Part shown: piece by piece, positions 8,296-16,873 of the stretch
How positions within the stretch are numbered: position 1 is the first letter of the stretch
Layout of the letters: every line of letters starts with the position of its first letter
From: Oceanobacillus iheyensis HTE831
Lineage (GTDB): Bacteria; Bacillota; Bacilli; Bacillales; Amphibacillaceae
NCBI RefSeq assembly: GCF_000011245.1
Contig: NC_004193.1
Location: forward strand, 288,501 to 352,500
Direction of reading: 5' to 3'
Length of the DNA stretch: 64,000 nucleotides
Position numbers and translations under genes: made by a program
The notes under the pieces: model-generated
What the model was told of the DNA's origin: nothing
Databases searched by the model: none
Seen by the model: the letters and a program-made list of their open reading frames with translations, nothing else

Positions 8296-9606
8296 TTATT
8301 CCCAATTTAATTCTTGATCCGTTGTATTTGCGAATTTAACCATAATCGCTTTTAGATATTCATAATCCATGGATGGAAGACTTTCGATATCCACCTCTTC
8401 TAAAATATAACTATTAAAGTCCCAAAGTTCTTTTTGGATGGACTGATTGCTGACAACCGCACATTTATATAATACGTCTACGATGTTGCAAACAACGGAT
8501 ATATCATCTTTGCCATAATGTCTAATTTGGTAAAAGCTCTTATATAAATAATCGCGGAACCTTTTTTGATCCATTATTAATCTTAAATCTCCTTGGTTAT
8601 CAGAGAAGTAAGTAACTTCACGATAATTTCCCGCTAATTCGGATAGTAATCCACCAAGACGATGAATACAGTTAATTGCCGTGTTTGGATCGTTCATCCC
8701 TGTTGATAGAGCTTTTACTGCAATTTCAACTAATTTATCCATCGAGAATTCAATATCTTGCAGATTTGTTCGTTCATTGCCTATCATAAGAAACTGGTCA
8801 TGTTCTGCTTCATTTACGACTTTGTCGTTAAACGACCAATAATAAAATACGGGCATCCCCTTAGGTACATAATCTCCGACTTGGAAATTTGCTTCCAGGA
8901 CCATTTTATTTTTACTTGCCCAGTTAATCAGATATTTGTAATCCACGTGCTGAATATATCCAGAACGTAATGCATACGTTGTTTGCTTATCTTTTTCTTT
9001 TATCTCGTTAATCTGAGAATGATCCCAATGTTGGTGCTCTCCATATGACCTATCTTCAAAGGTCTCTTTGATTAATTTCGAGGTTTCATTGCGAACAGTC
9101 GAAATTAAAAAATTCACCTGTACGTATCGAGCGGCATAGTGGATAAACAAGATGAAAAAACCGAGAGATATTACAGTAAATACTACTGTGAAAAAGGGGC
9201 TTAATAAGTCTTTTTGCTTTGATTCGGTTAAAAGCCATAAATTAATCAGCACAAATATAAACCCAAATGTAAACACACCTAAAACATGTTTCGTGATTTT
9301 ACTTCGCATAAAATCTTGTAAGGCACGTGGTGAAAATTGAGAAGAATACGTAGTTAATACAACCATAATTGTTGAGAAACTGATTGTTATCATGGTTAGC
9401 GTGGCGGTAATTAAAGCTGCGTATAAATTTTTGGCGATACTTTGCCCGGTTAAAAGTATATCTGGAATACTATTTGAAAAGCGTGGTACGAGTTTAACAT
9501 CGATCAATGTAACGACACCTACAGCTAGAATTGAACATAATCCATATATAATTGGTAAGAACCAGAAGCTATCGCGTATTTTGGATGAAGCTTTGGTGGT
9601 ATTCAT
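8296..9606 (-). CDS. DUF2254 family membrane protein
   Basis: A 436-residue protein with four N-terminal membrane helices (about 16-33, 61-86, 107-127, 137-160) and a large soluble C-terminal part. The stretch SFSTIMVVLTTYSSQFSPRALQDFMRS after helix 2, seen here as its core SSQFSPRALQDFM, is the hallmark of DUF2254. Function is unknown in the family. The start is supported by AGAGGT upstream of the ATG on the minus strand. It stands alone, convergent with the peroxidase gene. Nothing suggests truncation. Confidence 0.88.
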   Translation of the reverse strand: MNTTKASSKIRDSFWFLPIIYGLCSILAVGVVTLIDVKLVPRFSNSIPDILLTGQSIAKNLYAALITATLTMITISFSTIMVVLTTYSSQFSPRALQDFMRSKITKHVLGVFTFGFIFVLINLWLLTESKQKDLLSPFFTVVFTVISLGFFILFIHYAARYVQVNFLISTVRNETSKLIKETFEDRSYGEHQHWDHSQINEIKEKDKQTTYALRSGYIQHVDYKYLINWASKNKMVLEANFQVGDYVPKGMPVFYYWSFNDKVVNEAEHDQFLMIGNERTNLQDIEFSMDKLVEIAVKALSTGMNDPNTAINCIHRLGGLLSELAGNYREVTYFSDNQGDLRLIMDQKRFRDYLYKSFYQIRHYGKDDISVVCNIVDVLYKCAVVSNQSIQKELWDFNSYILEEVDIESLPSMDYEYLKAIMVKFANTTDQELNWE

Positions 9607-10129
9607 TTTATAACCTCTTTTCTGTGATTCTTTAGATGGCTAATAATTTACTTCTATATGTTCCCCGGCTGACTATAAGTATGCAAGAAGCTATAAAAAA
9701 TTATCTAGCTTAGAATGTGGGTGTCAGGTGGAACCGAAGAAAAACTAACCTTTTTCATTTTTTTATTGAAAACCTACAATTACCTAGTTTTAAATTGTTA
9801 ATTATGGCTTGTTCATCCAGCCACAATTTTCTTGGATGAGTTTTTCTTCAAACTTGTTTCTTCTTGTTTATACTATACGGAATTTGAAAATATTTAGTAG
9901 CGGTGATTGATGTGGAAATTTCATCTGAAGTATAGGGAGTTTTTTCCATAAAAAAATCTCCTGGAAAAAAGATTATCCTATTTTGTATTACTTATGCTAG
10001 CTAGATCTTTAGATTTATTGATGTTATGAAACAGGTATTCGATTAAAAAAATCTTTATAACTACTTCAGTTCTATGTTAAGATTTATGAAAAGTTCAGAA
10101 AATTATTAATGATTGAAGGTGAAAAATAG
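9607..10129. other. intergenic stretch without a recognisable gene
   Basis: No supported coding region. Two hairpins are visible: TCATCCA/TGGATGA followed by GTTTTT (9813-9846), which looks like a plus-strand terminator with no gene before it, and GGAG-T-rich/A-rich-CTCC (9935-9962). The left end holds the promoter region of the minus-strand DUF2254 gene, the right end that of the P-loop gene. A short RNA ending at 9846 is possible but unsupported. Confidence 0.4.
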
Positions 10130-10690
10130 GTGAAGCTAGTCATAATATTTGGGCCTCAAGCAGTTGGAAAAATGACGGTTGGACAAGAGTTAGCTAAGAT
10201 CACGGATCTTAAGCTTTTTCATAATCACATGACAATAGATCTAGTAGGTAATTTTTTTGATTACGGAACAAAGGAAGGGAAAAGGTTGGTAAATCTTTTC
10301 CGCCAAGAGATCTTTGAAGAGGTGTCCAAGAGTAATCTATATGGAATAATTTTCACTTTTGTATGGGCTTTTGATATGCAAGAAGACTGGAATAATGTTA
10401 AGAGGCTATCCGGTTTGTTTGAATCAAGAGGTGCGACAACATATTATGTGGAGCTTGAGGCTAGTATAGACGAAAGACTAGACAGGAATAAAAGTGAAAA
10501 CAGGCTTAAGCATAAGCCTTCGAAAAGAAATATTGAATGGTCGGAGAATGAATTGAAAAGGTCGTTGGAAAAACATAGGCTTAATTCCATTGACGGTGAG
10601 ATTACCTATCCCAACTATGTACGAATAGATAATACCAGTTTAGAAGCAAATGAGGTTGCCGTTTTAATTAAGAAAAAATTTAATTTGTAA
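10130..10690 (+). CDS. P-loop kinase-like NTPase (shikimate/adenylate kinase-like fold)
   Basis: A 186-residue protein starting directly with a P-loop strand: KLVIIFGPQAVGKMTVGQEL. The Walker A reads GPQAVGKM-T, with Met where Ser/Thr is usual, a form common in this uncharacterised group of small nucleotide kinases. A HNHMT motif after strand 2 and a charged lid-like region (KSENRLKHKPSKRNIEW) support a small-molecule kinase fold. The start is GTG with GAAGGTG upstream. The substrate is unknown. It is monocistronic. Confidence 0.75.
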   Translation: MKLVIIFGPQAVGKMTVGQELAKITDLKLFHNHMTIDLVGNFFDYGTKEGKRLVNLFRQEIFEEVSKSNLYGIIFTFVWAFDMQEDWNNVKRLSGLFESRGATTYYVELEASIDERLDRNKSENRLKHKPSKRNIEWSENELKRSLEKHRLNSIDGEITYPNYVRIDNTSLEANEVAVLIKKKFNL

Positions 10691-10740
10691 ATAAGAATCA
10701 CAGGTGTTGTATGAACATTCAAGTTAAAAACTTAATTAAT

Positions 10741-10770
10741 TAGCCCCAGGACAATGAAGTCAAGGGGCTA
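10741..10770. terminator. stem-loop between convergent genes
   Basis: TAGCCCC pairs with GGGGCTA around a 16-base loop, between the P-loop kinase gene (plus) and a 50-residue peptide gene (minus). T-rich sequence follows on the minus strand, so it probably ends the minus-strand gene. Confidence 0.5.
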
Positions 10771-10782
10771 ATACCATATCTG

Positions 10783-10935
10783 CTACTGTCTTTTCTTTGT
10801 TTTTTTATTGTTCAGCTTTTCTTCGGCTGTTAATGGTTCATTGGCAAACTCATGATCAAATTGTTTGGAAAGATCTCCTCTAACCGCTTGTTCGTCACTT
10901 ATATTTGCACGATCTGTTTTTGACTTTTTACTCAT
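10783..10935 (-). CDS. 50-residue hydrophilic peptide, possible spore-type small protein
   Basis: A short gene with an excellent RBS (AGGAGGT, 8 bases before ATG). The product begins MSKKSKTDRANISDEQAVRG, ends NNKKTKKRQ, and has no Cys or membrane segment. Lys/Arg-rich ends around an acidic middle (DHEFANEPLTAEEK) resemble small sporulation or acid-soluble spore proteins of Bacillaceae, but I cannot assign it to a named family. It is alone on the minus strand. Confidence 0.72.
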   Translation of the reverse strand: MSKKSKTDRANISDEQAVRGDLSKQFDHEFANEPLTAEEKLNNKKTKKRQ

Positions 10936-11206
10936 AAAAAACACCTCCTAGCTTAATTTTTCCTGAGCTAAGAAAAATATGTAATAAATGTGATAGAGAT
11001 ACTTTAGAGTTTGCGTACCAAGTAGCACTTTTCTTCATTTCTTGAATTTATTACCCATTACGAAAAAGACAGCAATCCCACATAGGATAATTACTACAAT
11101 AAAAGGTAACATAGATAACCATGTACATTATATTTGTATGTTATAATAATTAACAGAATATTTCATATATAATTCAATCAAACATTTGTTTAAGGAGGAA
11201 TAAAGA

Positions 11207-11236
11207 ATGGGTAACCCCATTTCGGTAACGGGATAA
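11207..11236 (+). other. nine-codon open frame with strong RBS
   Basis: AAGGAGGAATAAAG precedes an ATG that reads MGNPISVTG and stops at TAA. It lies in the same frame as the small membrane-protein gene that follows, three bases further on, so the stop may be a nonsense mutation that split one gene, or the peptide may be a leader. Confidence 0.3.
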
Positions 11237-11263
11237 GTCATGGTAAACAACGAGGTGAATGTA

Positions 11264-11434
11264 TTGGAAAAAAGCTCAACTGTTAAGGCGAAATTATTAT
11301 TATCGATAATCGTAGTACCACCTTTGATCGCTTTCTCGGAAATTGATGATTCATTCAACAGATGGCTAGTTACTTTACTTTGGGGACTCTTTTTTATCTT
11401 TATTATTCAACCATTTATTTCTAAACGTTTTTAA
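11264..11434 (+). CDS. small membrane protein, unknown
   Basis: A 56-residue protein with two hydrophobic stretches (LLLSIIVVPPLIAF and WLVTLLWGLFFIFIIQPFI). The start is taken as TTG because GAGGTG lies six bases upstream; an in-frame ATG at 11240 would give 64 residues but has no RBS. A better RBS further upstream serves only a nine-codon frame ending in TAA. Family not recognised; no partner genes adjoin it. Confidence 0.5.
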   Translation: MEKSSTVKAKLLLSIIVVPPLIAFSEIDDSFNRWLVTLLWGLFFIFIIQPFISKRF

Positions 11435-11481
11435 CATATTTACGATTAGTTAGGTTGGTTTAATCGAGCCTTTTTTAATGT

Positions 11482-11650
11482 TCTAAGAAATTATAAAATT
11501 ATGCATCTGTGGGTAAACTTACTAAATTAATTAGCCACATCCAGCGCAAGCGCCCATCACCTATTGTACTTCCAGAGACCTCTTTACGAGGGTTCCTTCG
11601 TCTCATTCGTTCCCGTCCAGGACTAAACAGGCGCAAGCGCTTTTTTCCTT
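11482..11650. repeat. dispersed intergenic repeat, copy A
   Basis: This non-coding segment shares its left part with a second copy near 57.74 kb; shared pieces include AGCGCCCATCACCTATTGT-like text and AGAAATTATAAA. The right end holds GCGCAAGCGCTTTTTT, a short hairpin followed by T's that resembles a terminator. The unit lies before the CynX-type carrier gene. Confidence 0.7.
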
Positions 11651-11734
11651 GTAAGAGAGGTTGCTATATTTATATATGAGGCGTATATTTAGTTGATAAA
11701 GAATGGTATTGCCTAAGAAAGAAGGTTCATCATC

Positions 11735-12952
11735 ATGGTAGAGACTCAAGAGCATCAAAAGAGCAACAATCAGCTTCAATTTGTACTGTTAGTTATCGGA
11801 ATAATTGTTGTAGCATTTAATCTACGACCGGCTATAACATCGGTAGGTCCATTGATCAGTCTTATCCGAGAAGATATTGATATTTCAAATGGTTTGGCAG
11901 GGTTATTAACGAGTTTGCCGTTGATAGCATTTGCAGTTATTTCACCAATGGTGCCGAACGTTGCTCATAAATTTACAAGAGAAAAAGTATTAATTTATGG
12001 ACTTATTTTAATTATAATTGGAATGTCAGTCCGGTCTATTTCGGTATTTATTTTATTACTAATAGGAACATTAATCATTGGTACAGGGATAGCAATTTGT
12101 AATGTATTACTACCAAGTCTTATTAAGAGTCACTTTCCTTTAAAAGTGGCGTTGATGACAAGCATCTATACTACAGTCATGAATATTTTTGCAGCAGCTG
12201 GCTCTGGTTTAAGTAATCCCCTTGCGAAAGATCTAAACTTAGGTTGGGAGATTTCTTTACTTATTTGGGCACTACCTGCTGTATTTGCTGTTCTAATTTG
12301 GGTAGTTATCATAAGAAAAGATACAACAAAGCAAGAAACTATCACACCTTCTAAAAAGGGAATTCTTTCAGGTAATCGTATGTGGAGAATTCCACTTGCA
12401 TGGATTGTTGCATCATTTTTAGGTCTACAATCAACGCTTTTTTACGTTACGATTTCTTGGCTTCCAGAAATTCTGCATGATTTTGGTATGAGTATGGCGA
12501 CTGCCGGATGGCTCCTCTCTATTACACAAATTATCGGGTTACCAGCGAGCTTTGCCATTCCAATCTTGGCAGGTAAGTTACAAAAGCAATCCTTTATTGC
12601 TTGTTCGATTGGTATACTCTCATTGATTGGCTACGGTGGATTGCTATTAGGAGATTCATGGGCAACGATAATATTCAGTTTGATTTTCATTGGAATTGCA
12701 TTAGGCGGAGGATTTGCTTTGGCTTTAACTTTCATAGGTCTCCGGTCTAAGGATGCAGAACAAGCAACGGAGCTTTCGGGAATGGCACAATCTGTCGGTT
12801 ATTTATTTGCTGCTATAGGTCCATTTGCGATAGGTTCTATTTATGATGTTACTGCGAGCTGGACGTTACCACTGTTAACATTGATGGTAGTAGCGGTGTT
12901 AATGATAATTACTGGATATCAAGTTGGTAAGGATAGGTATGTAATTGATTAA
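11735..12952 (+). CDS. MFS transporter, CynX/NimT (cyanate permease-like) family
   Basis: A 405-residue major facilitator protein with about 12 helices. The opening NLRPAITSVGPLISLIREDI and the later GLLTSLPLIAFAVISP are typical of the CynX/NimT group (YycB, YeaN of enteric and Bacillus species), which moves cyanate, nitroimidazoles or amino-acid-like compounds. No cyanase gene is near, so cyanate transport is not indicated. GAAGG lies about ten bases before the ATG. A gene of unknown function follows on the same strand. Confidence 0.88.
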   Translation: MVETQEHQKSNNQLQFVLLVIGIIVVAFNLRPAITSVGPLISLIREDIDISNGLAGLLTSLPLIAFAVISPMVPNVAHKFTREKVLIYGLILIIIGMSVRSISVFILLLIGTLIIGTGIAICNVLLPSLIKSHFPLKVALMTSIYTTVMNIFAAAGSGLSNPLAKDLNLGWEISLLIWALPAVFAVLIWVVIIRKDTTKQETITPSKKGILSGNRMWRIPLAWIVASFLGLQSTLFYVTISWLPEILHDFGMSMATAGWLLSITQIIGLPASFAIPILAGKLQKQSFIACSIGILSLIGYGGLLLGDSWATIIFSLIFIGIALGGGFALALTFIGLRSKDAEQATELSGMAQSVGYLFAAIGPFAIGSIYDVTASWTLPLLTLMVVAVLMIITGYQVGKDRYVID

Positions 12953-12976
12953 GTTAATGGAGGGGGCTGTGTTTGT

Positions 12977-13477
12977 ATTTCAGCATTTAATTGGAAGAAA
13001 TGGTTGTTTTTATTACTGTTGATTTTCCTTGTAGGAAGTTTCATCTTACTTATTACCTTTATCTATCCAGTAGGTAAATTGTTTACAGCATCTATAGACT
13101 TAAGTCAAGAGAGTATAGGAGAATTTTCATTATATGAAGAGCTGGGTGCACATCACACAGAACAGTTAGCTAATTTTAAAAAGAGAGATGAAGAAAACGG
13201 AATAAGTTATCATCATGAAGATCACTTTGTACGTGCAAATGAAGGTAATGAAATAACTTCTATATCGATGGGCAAACCATATCGTACATCCTCAGGACTT
13301 AATGTAGGTGATTCTACAGAGGATGTAGAGAGAATTTATGGAGATGAGTACTATACGTATAGTGAAATGGGACTCGGAGATGCAATGGTTTACATTGATC
13401 GTGAGAATAATATAGAATTTACGGTTTGGACACAAGAAGAACGCGTTAGGTATATCTGGTTAGCAAGCAGCGATTAA
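12977..13477 (+). CDS. membrane-anchored protein of unknown function; start codon probably ATT
   Basis: An N-terminal anchor (NWKKWLFLLLLIFLVGSFIL) is followed by a soluble domain ending in a YGDEYY...VYIDRENNIEFTVW segment that looks like small Bacillaceae exported proteins of unknown role. The best RBS, GGAGGGGG (12959-12966), has no ATG, GTG or TTG in frame behind it. The in-frame ATT at 12977 gives a natural N-terminus (SAFNWKKW). The conventional alternative, TTG at 13004, would cut into the membrane segment and has only a weak GGAAG. Function not known. Confidence 0.65.
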   Translation: MSAFNWKKWLFLLLLIFLVGSFILLITFIYPVGKLFTASIDLSQESIGEFSLYEELGAHHTEQLANFKKRDEENGISYHHEDHFVRANEGNEITSISMGKPYRTSSGLNVGDSTEDVERIYGDEYYTYSEMGLGDAMVYIDRENNIEFTVWTQEERVRYIWLASSD

Positions 13478-13548
13478 AGAAAGATACTTCCGGGGAAAAT
13501 GGGGAATGAGAAACATAGAATTATTTCGACACCTTGGAGGTAAGCAGA

Positions 13549-14823
13549 ATGAAATGGATAAGTAGTATTGTCATTATGGCGGTTATTACCGTTGGAGTGG
13601 TTTATTATTATTTACAATCAGGCGACGAAAAAACTAATCATTCCAATCATAATACTTCAATGGGTGGAACATTGGATGTATCGAGTTTGGTAGATGCGAT
13701 GAGTTTAGATGAAAAGATTGGGCAATTGATCGTTGGTGGAATTGACGGAACAGAAATAAATACGGATACGAAAGACATGATTGAAAATTATCATGTTGGA
13801 GGAGTTATTCTGTTTGCAGACAATATTGAAAGCAAGGCACAAACTGTAAATCTTATGAATGACATAAAACAGGTGAATGAGAATAATCCACATCCATTGC
13901 TTCTTGGGGTTGATGAAGAAGGTGGAAGCGTAACAAGAATGCCAGACGAGATCACAAGTCTCCCACCAAGTGGATCTATAGGAAAAGCACAAGATGAGGA
14001 ACTTGCTTTTGAAGTTGGTATTCTTCTTGGACAGCAAATGCGAGGATTAGGATTCAATTTAAATTTCGCTCCGGTTCTTGATGTGAATAGTAATCCAGAT
14101 AATCCTGTAATTGGCGATCGTTCCTTTGGTGATAGTCCAGACATCGTGACTGATATGGGGATTCAATCCATGAAAGGAATTCAAAGTGAGGGGATTATCT
14201 CTGTCGTCAAACACTTTCCTGGGCATGGAGATACAAGTGAGGATTCACATTTAAAGCTTCCCAAAGTCGATAAAAGTATAGAGGAGCTTTCAGAAGTGGA
14301 ACTGGTTCCTTTTGAAAAAGCAATTTCCAAAGGAGCAGACGTGGTGATGACTGCACACATCTTGTTGCCACAAATAGATACTGAATATCCAGCATCTATG
14401 TCTGAAAAAATCATTTCTGGTCTATTGAGAGAAGATATGGGGTTTGATGGAGTTGTTATCTCAGACGATTTAACAATGGGAGCAATTACGGAAAACATTA
14501 GAATAGAAGAAGCGGCTATCCAATCTGTAAAAGCTGGCAGTGATATGGTACTTATCGCACATCATCCAGATGTAGTGGTATCCGTTCATAAGAAGCTAAA
14601 AGCAGCCGTGCAAAATGGTGTTATTTCTGAAGCAAAAATTGATGAAAGTGTAGAAAGAATTATTCAGCTAAAAAGGAAATATAAACTTTCAAATGAGGAA
14701 ACTCCGCAGATAGATTTTCAACGAATAAACGAAAAGGTGGAAGAGATACTAGATCAAGTCTCTTCCACCTTTTCGTTTGATGAATTTTTAGTATATTCCA
14801 AATTCATGTCAATTGTACTATAA
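13549..14823 (+). CDS. glycoside hydrolase family 3 beta-N-acetylhexosaminidase (NagZ/YbbD-like)
   Basis: An exported or membrane-anchored GH3 enzyme (424 residues) that trims N-acetylglucosamine from peptidoglycan fragments. The N-terminal anchor is about residues 4-22. The family's catalytic loop KHFPGHGDTSEDSH (221-234) carries the His/Asp acid-base pair, and the nucleophile is Asp306 in ISDDLTM. GGAGGT sets the ATG at 13549 over an upstream TTG. The last 30 codons run through a perfect 15-bp hairpin and lack family similarity, so the C-terminus may have been extended by loss of an earlier stop. Confidence 0.9.
   Translation: MKWISSIVIMAVITVGVVYYYLQSGDEKTNHSNHNTSMGGTLDVSSLVDAMSLDEKIGQLIVGGIDGTEINTDTKDMIENYHVGGVILFADNIESKAQTVNLMNDIKQVNENNPHPLLLGVDEEGGSVTRMPDEITSLPPSGSIGKAQDEELAFEVGILLGQQMRGLGFNLNFAPVLDVNSNPDNPVIGDRSFGDSPDIVTDMGIQSMKGIQSEGIISVVKHFPGHGDTSEDSHLKLPKVDKSIEELSEVELVPFEKAISKGADVVMTAHILLPQIDTEYPASMSEKIISGLLREDMGFDGVVISDDLTMGAITENIRIEEAAIQSVKAGSDMVLIAHHPDVVVSVHKKLKAAVQNGVISEAKIDESVERIIQLKRKYKLSNEETPQIDFQRINEKVEEILDQVSSTFSFDEFLVYSKFMSIVL
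14732..14773. terminator. perfect 15-bp hairpin inside the end of the GH3 gene
   Basis: AAAAGGTGGAAGAGA pairs perfectly with its complement across a 12-base loop; the right arm ends in TTTT. The shape is that of an intrinsic terminator, but it lies inside the reading frame about 50 bases before the stop. Confidence 0.6.
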
Positions 14824-14865
14824 TGAAGATTAGTAAAGGTATATATACCTGTATATTTGTAAGGA

Positions 14866-15756
14866 GTGATTGTAATAGCTGTTTTAAAGTTAAAAGAGGT
14901 ATCCAAAAAGTACAAATCTCAACAAGTTATTGACGAGATAAATTTAACGATTGACCACCCCGGGATTTGGGCATTAGTTGGTCCGAATGGAGTGGGGAAA
15001 ACCACTTTATTAAATTGTATTTGTAATATTATTCCTGCTAGTAAGGGAGAAATTTATCTACTTGGGGAATCAAACAAAAATTATCAGGTATTTAAGCAAG
15101 TATCTTATCTCCAGGATAATACAGTGTTATTTCATTATTTATCGGGATACGATCACTTGAAGTTTGTTTGTGATATACATAAATTGTCTAAGAGTCGCAT
15201 AAAGGAAGTTGCCGAATATGTTGGAATGGATAGTTATTTACATAAAAAGGTTGGGGATTATTCCCTTGGGATGAAGCAGCATTTACTGCTGGCAATCTCC
15301 ATTGTTAACAGACCGAAGCTTTTGTTCATGGACGAGCCGTTAACAGGACTAGATCCATCCAGTGCTATTCTTATGCGAAATATTTTACTCGAATTAGTAG
15401 AGCAAGGAACAACTGTAATTCTTTCCTCTCATAATCTAGCTGAAATTGATCGTGTGACGAATAACATTATTTTTTTAAAAGATGGAAAGCTGGTTGAAGT
15501 AGACCGATTAAAACATATGGAGACTCAGTACATATTCAAGTTATCAGATGAGGATTTAGGAAAACGTCTGTTCACAGATGCCGGATATACGATTCAAGAA
15601 AATAGCAGTAATGGTATGAAGGTAATTATGGAAGAAAGTAACTTAAATCAGTTCATCCAAAATATACAGAATAGTGGGATATCTATATTGGATATTCAAA
15701 AAGAAGTTTCGGGATCTGAAGAGTTGTATGAAACATACTTCGGTAAGCGAGGCTGA
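14866..15756 (+). CDS. ABC-2 type exporter ATP-binding protein
   Basis: A 296-residue ATPase of a CcmA/BcrA-type ABC-2 exporter. Walker A is GPNGVGKTT (39-47), the signature is YSLGM (132-136), Walker B is LLFMDE (152-157) and the H-loop is ILSSHNLAEI. The coordinates use GTG, but AAGGAG overlaps that codon; at correct spacing the in-frame codon is ATA at 14875, giving an AVLKLKEVSKKY N-terminus typical of the family. It opens a three-gene unit with two membrane subunits. Transport of an antibiotic or peptide is the family norm; no substrate clue is present. Confidence 0.9.
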   Translation: MIVIAVLKLKEVSKKYKSQQVIDEINLTIDHPGIWALVGPNGVGKTTLLNCICNIIPASKGEIYLLGESNKNYQVFKQVSYLQDNTVLFHYLSGYDHLKFVCDIHKLSKSRIKEVAEYVGMDSYLHKKVGDYSLGMKQHLLLAISIVNRPKLLFMDEPLTGLDPSSAILMRNILLELVEQGTTVILSSHNLAEIDRVTNNIIFLKDGKLVEVDRLKHMETQYIFKLSDEDLGKRLFTDAGYTIQENSSNGMKVIMEESNLNQFIQNIQNSGISILDIQKEVSGSEELYETYFGKRG

Positions 15757-15760
15757 TGAA

Positions 15761-16873
15761 ATGAAGATATTATTATTTGAATGGAAGAAACTGTGGAAAT
15801 CAAAAGCATTCATACTTCTTCTTTTGGTCAGTATGATACTTATCGCTGGATTATTTATACGTAACTATATTTATCAGGACATTGTAAAGTCGCAAAAAAT
15901 AGAAATGTATCAAGACCATGCTTCGAATGTTCTTTCACAACTAATGGGTGATCAGGAAGACAGAAGAGAAATTGGTGAAGGTGTAGACCCGATATTGGAG
16001 GAAAAGGTTGAAGTCGGAAGTTCTTTATATGGAAAACACGAAGAATTAATAACCGCAATTAATGAAGATGAAGAAATTACCGCATTACAATTGGAAAATG
16101 AAACCTATGATTTGGCAATAAAATATCATTCATTAGAGAAGAACTATCCGTTATCAAAAATAGATATGGAGGATGAAATTAGACTAAATGAAGAGTTATT
16201 GATGAAACAGTTACCAAAGGAAAATTTGAATGCGTCTATTCAACCTGCCGTATTTATGAAGCAAGTCATTCAACTCTTATTAAATACCTTTGGGTTTCTT
16301 ATATTAATCGTTATTATTGGAACGCCGATGATCAAAGAATTTGATGATAATACCATTCGGTTGACCTATGGTTTACCCATTTCTTCTCGTAGAATGGTTC
16401 TATCCAAATGGGGCGGCTTAGTTCTAAGTGGAATGACTTGGTTTGGGATCGTTCTTTTATTTACTTATTTCATAGTTGCCACTTTTGGGAAGGAATTACC
16501 CAATCCGTTCGAGTATCCGTTTTATACTGAACAAATGAACTTTATTCTAGGAGAAGACTATATTCAGCAATCGATTATATTCGGAATGCTCTACTTGTTA
16601 ACACTTACAGCGTTATTTGTATGGCTGATGTTTTTAATGAAAAATACATTAGTTGTACACCTAGTAATCTTGTTTTTATTCTTGATTAATTTTTTGGTAA
16701 TCAAAAGTGGCTTCGTATACCCGTTTCTACCATGGAGTTATCAAGAATTGGATGTTGTAACCTTACAGCAGAAACAAGCCTCATGGATAGGGGTTTTTCT
16801 TAACATAGGTATTACGACGCTTCTACTTCTTTTAGCTATTACATCTAGCAAAAGGAGGGAGTACGTAAAATGA
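15761..16873 (+). CDS. ABC-2 type exporter membrane subunit 1
   Basis: A 370-residue membrane protein: one N-terminal helix (about 12-32), a charged extracellular segment of about 120 residues rich in Glu, then a cluster of five or so helices. This layout is usual for ABC-2 permeases of the YhaP/BcrB kind. The ATG lies four bases after the ATPase stop, behind GAGG in the ATPase gene's last codons. A longer overlapping frame upstream is rejected because it would read through the ATPase end. Its stop overlaps the next start. Confidence 0.82.
   Translation: MKILLFEWKKLWKSKAFILLLLVSMILIAGLFIRNYIYQDIVKSQKIEMYQDHASNVLSQLMGDQEDRREIGEGVDPILEEKVEVGSSLYGKHEELITAINEDEEITALQLENETYDLAIKYHSLEKNYPLSKIDMEDEIRLNEELLMKQLPKENLNASIQPAVFMKQVIQLLLNTFGFLILIVIIGTPMIKEFDDNTIRLTYGLPISSRRMVLSKWGGLVLSGMTWFGIVLLFTYFIVATFGKELPNPFEYPFYTEQMNFILGEDYIQQSIIFGMLYLLTLTALFVWLMFLMKNTLVVHLVILFLFLINFLVIKSGFVYPFLPWSYQELDVVTLQQKQASWIGVFLNIGITTLLLLLAITSSKRREYVK

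Noticed and set aside
11035..11112. 25-residue hydrophobic peptide on the minus strand (MLPFIVVIILCGIAVFFVMG...)
   Set aside because: Attractive composition, but no RBS before its ATG; kept out of the features.
13705..14144. Minus-strand frames inside the GH3 gene
   Set aside because: Antisense shadows of a well-supported enzyme.
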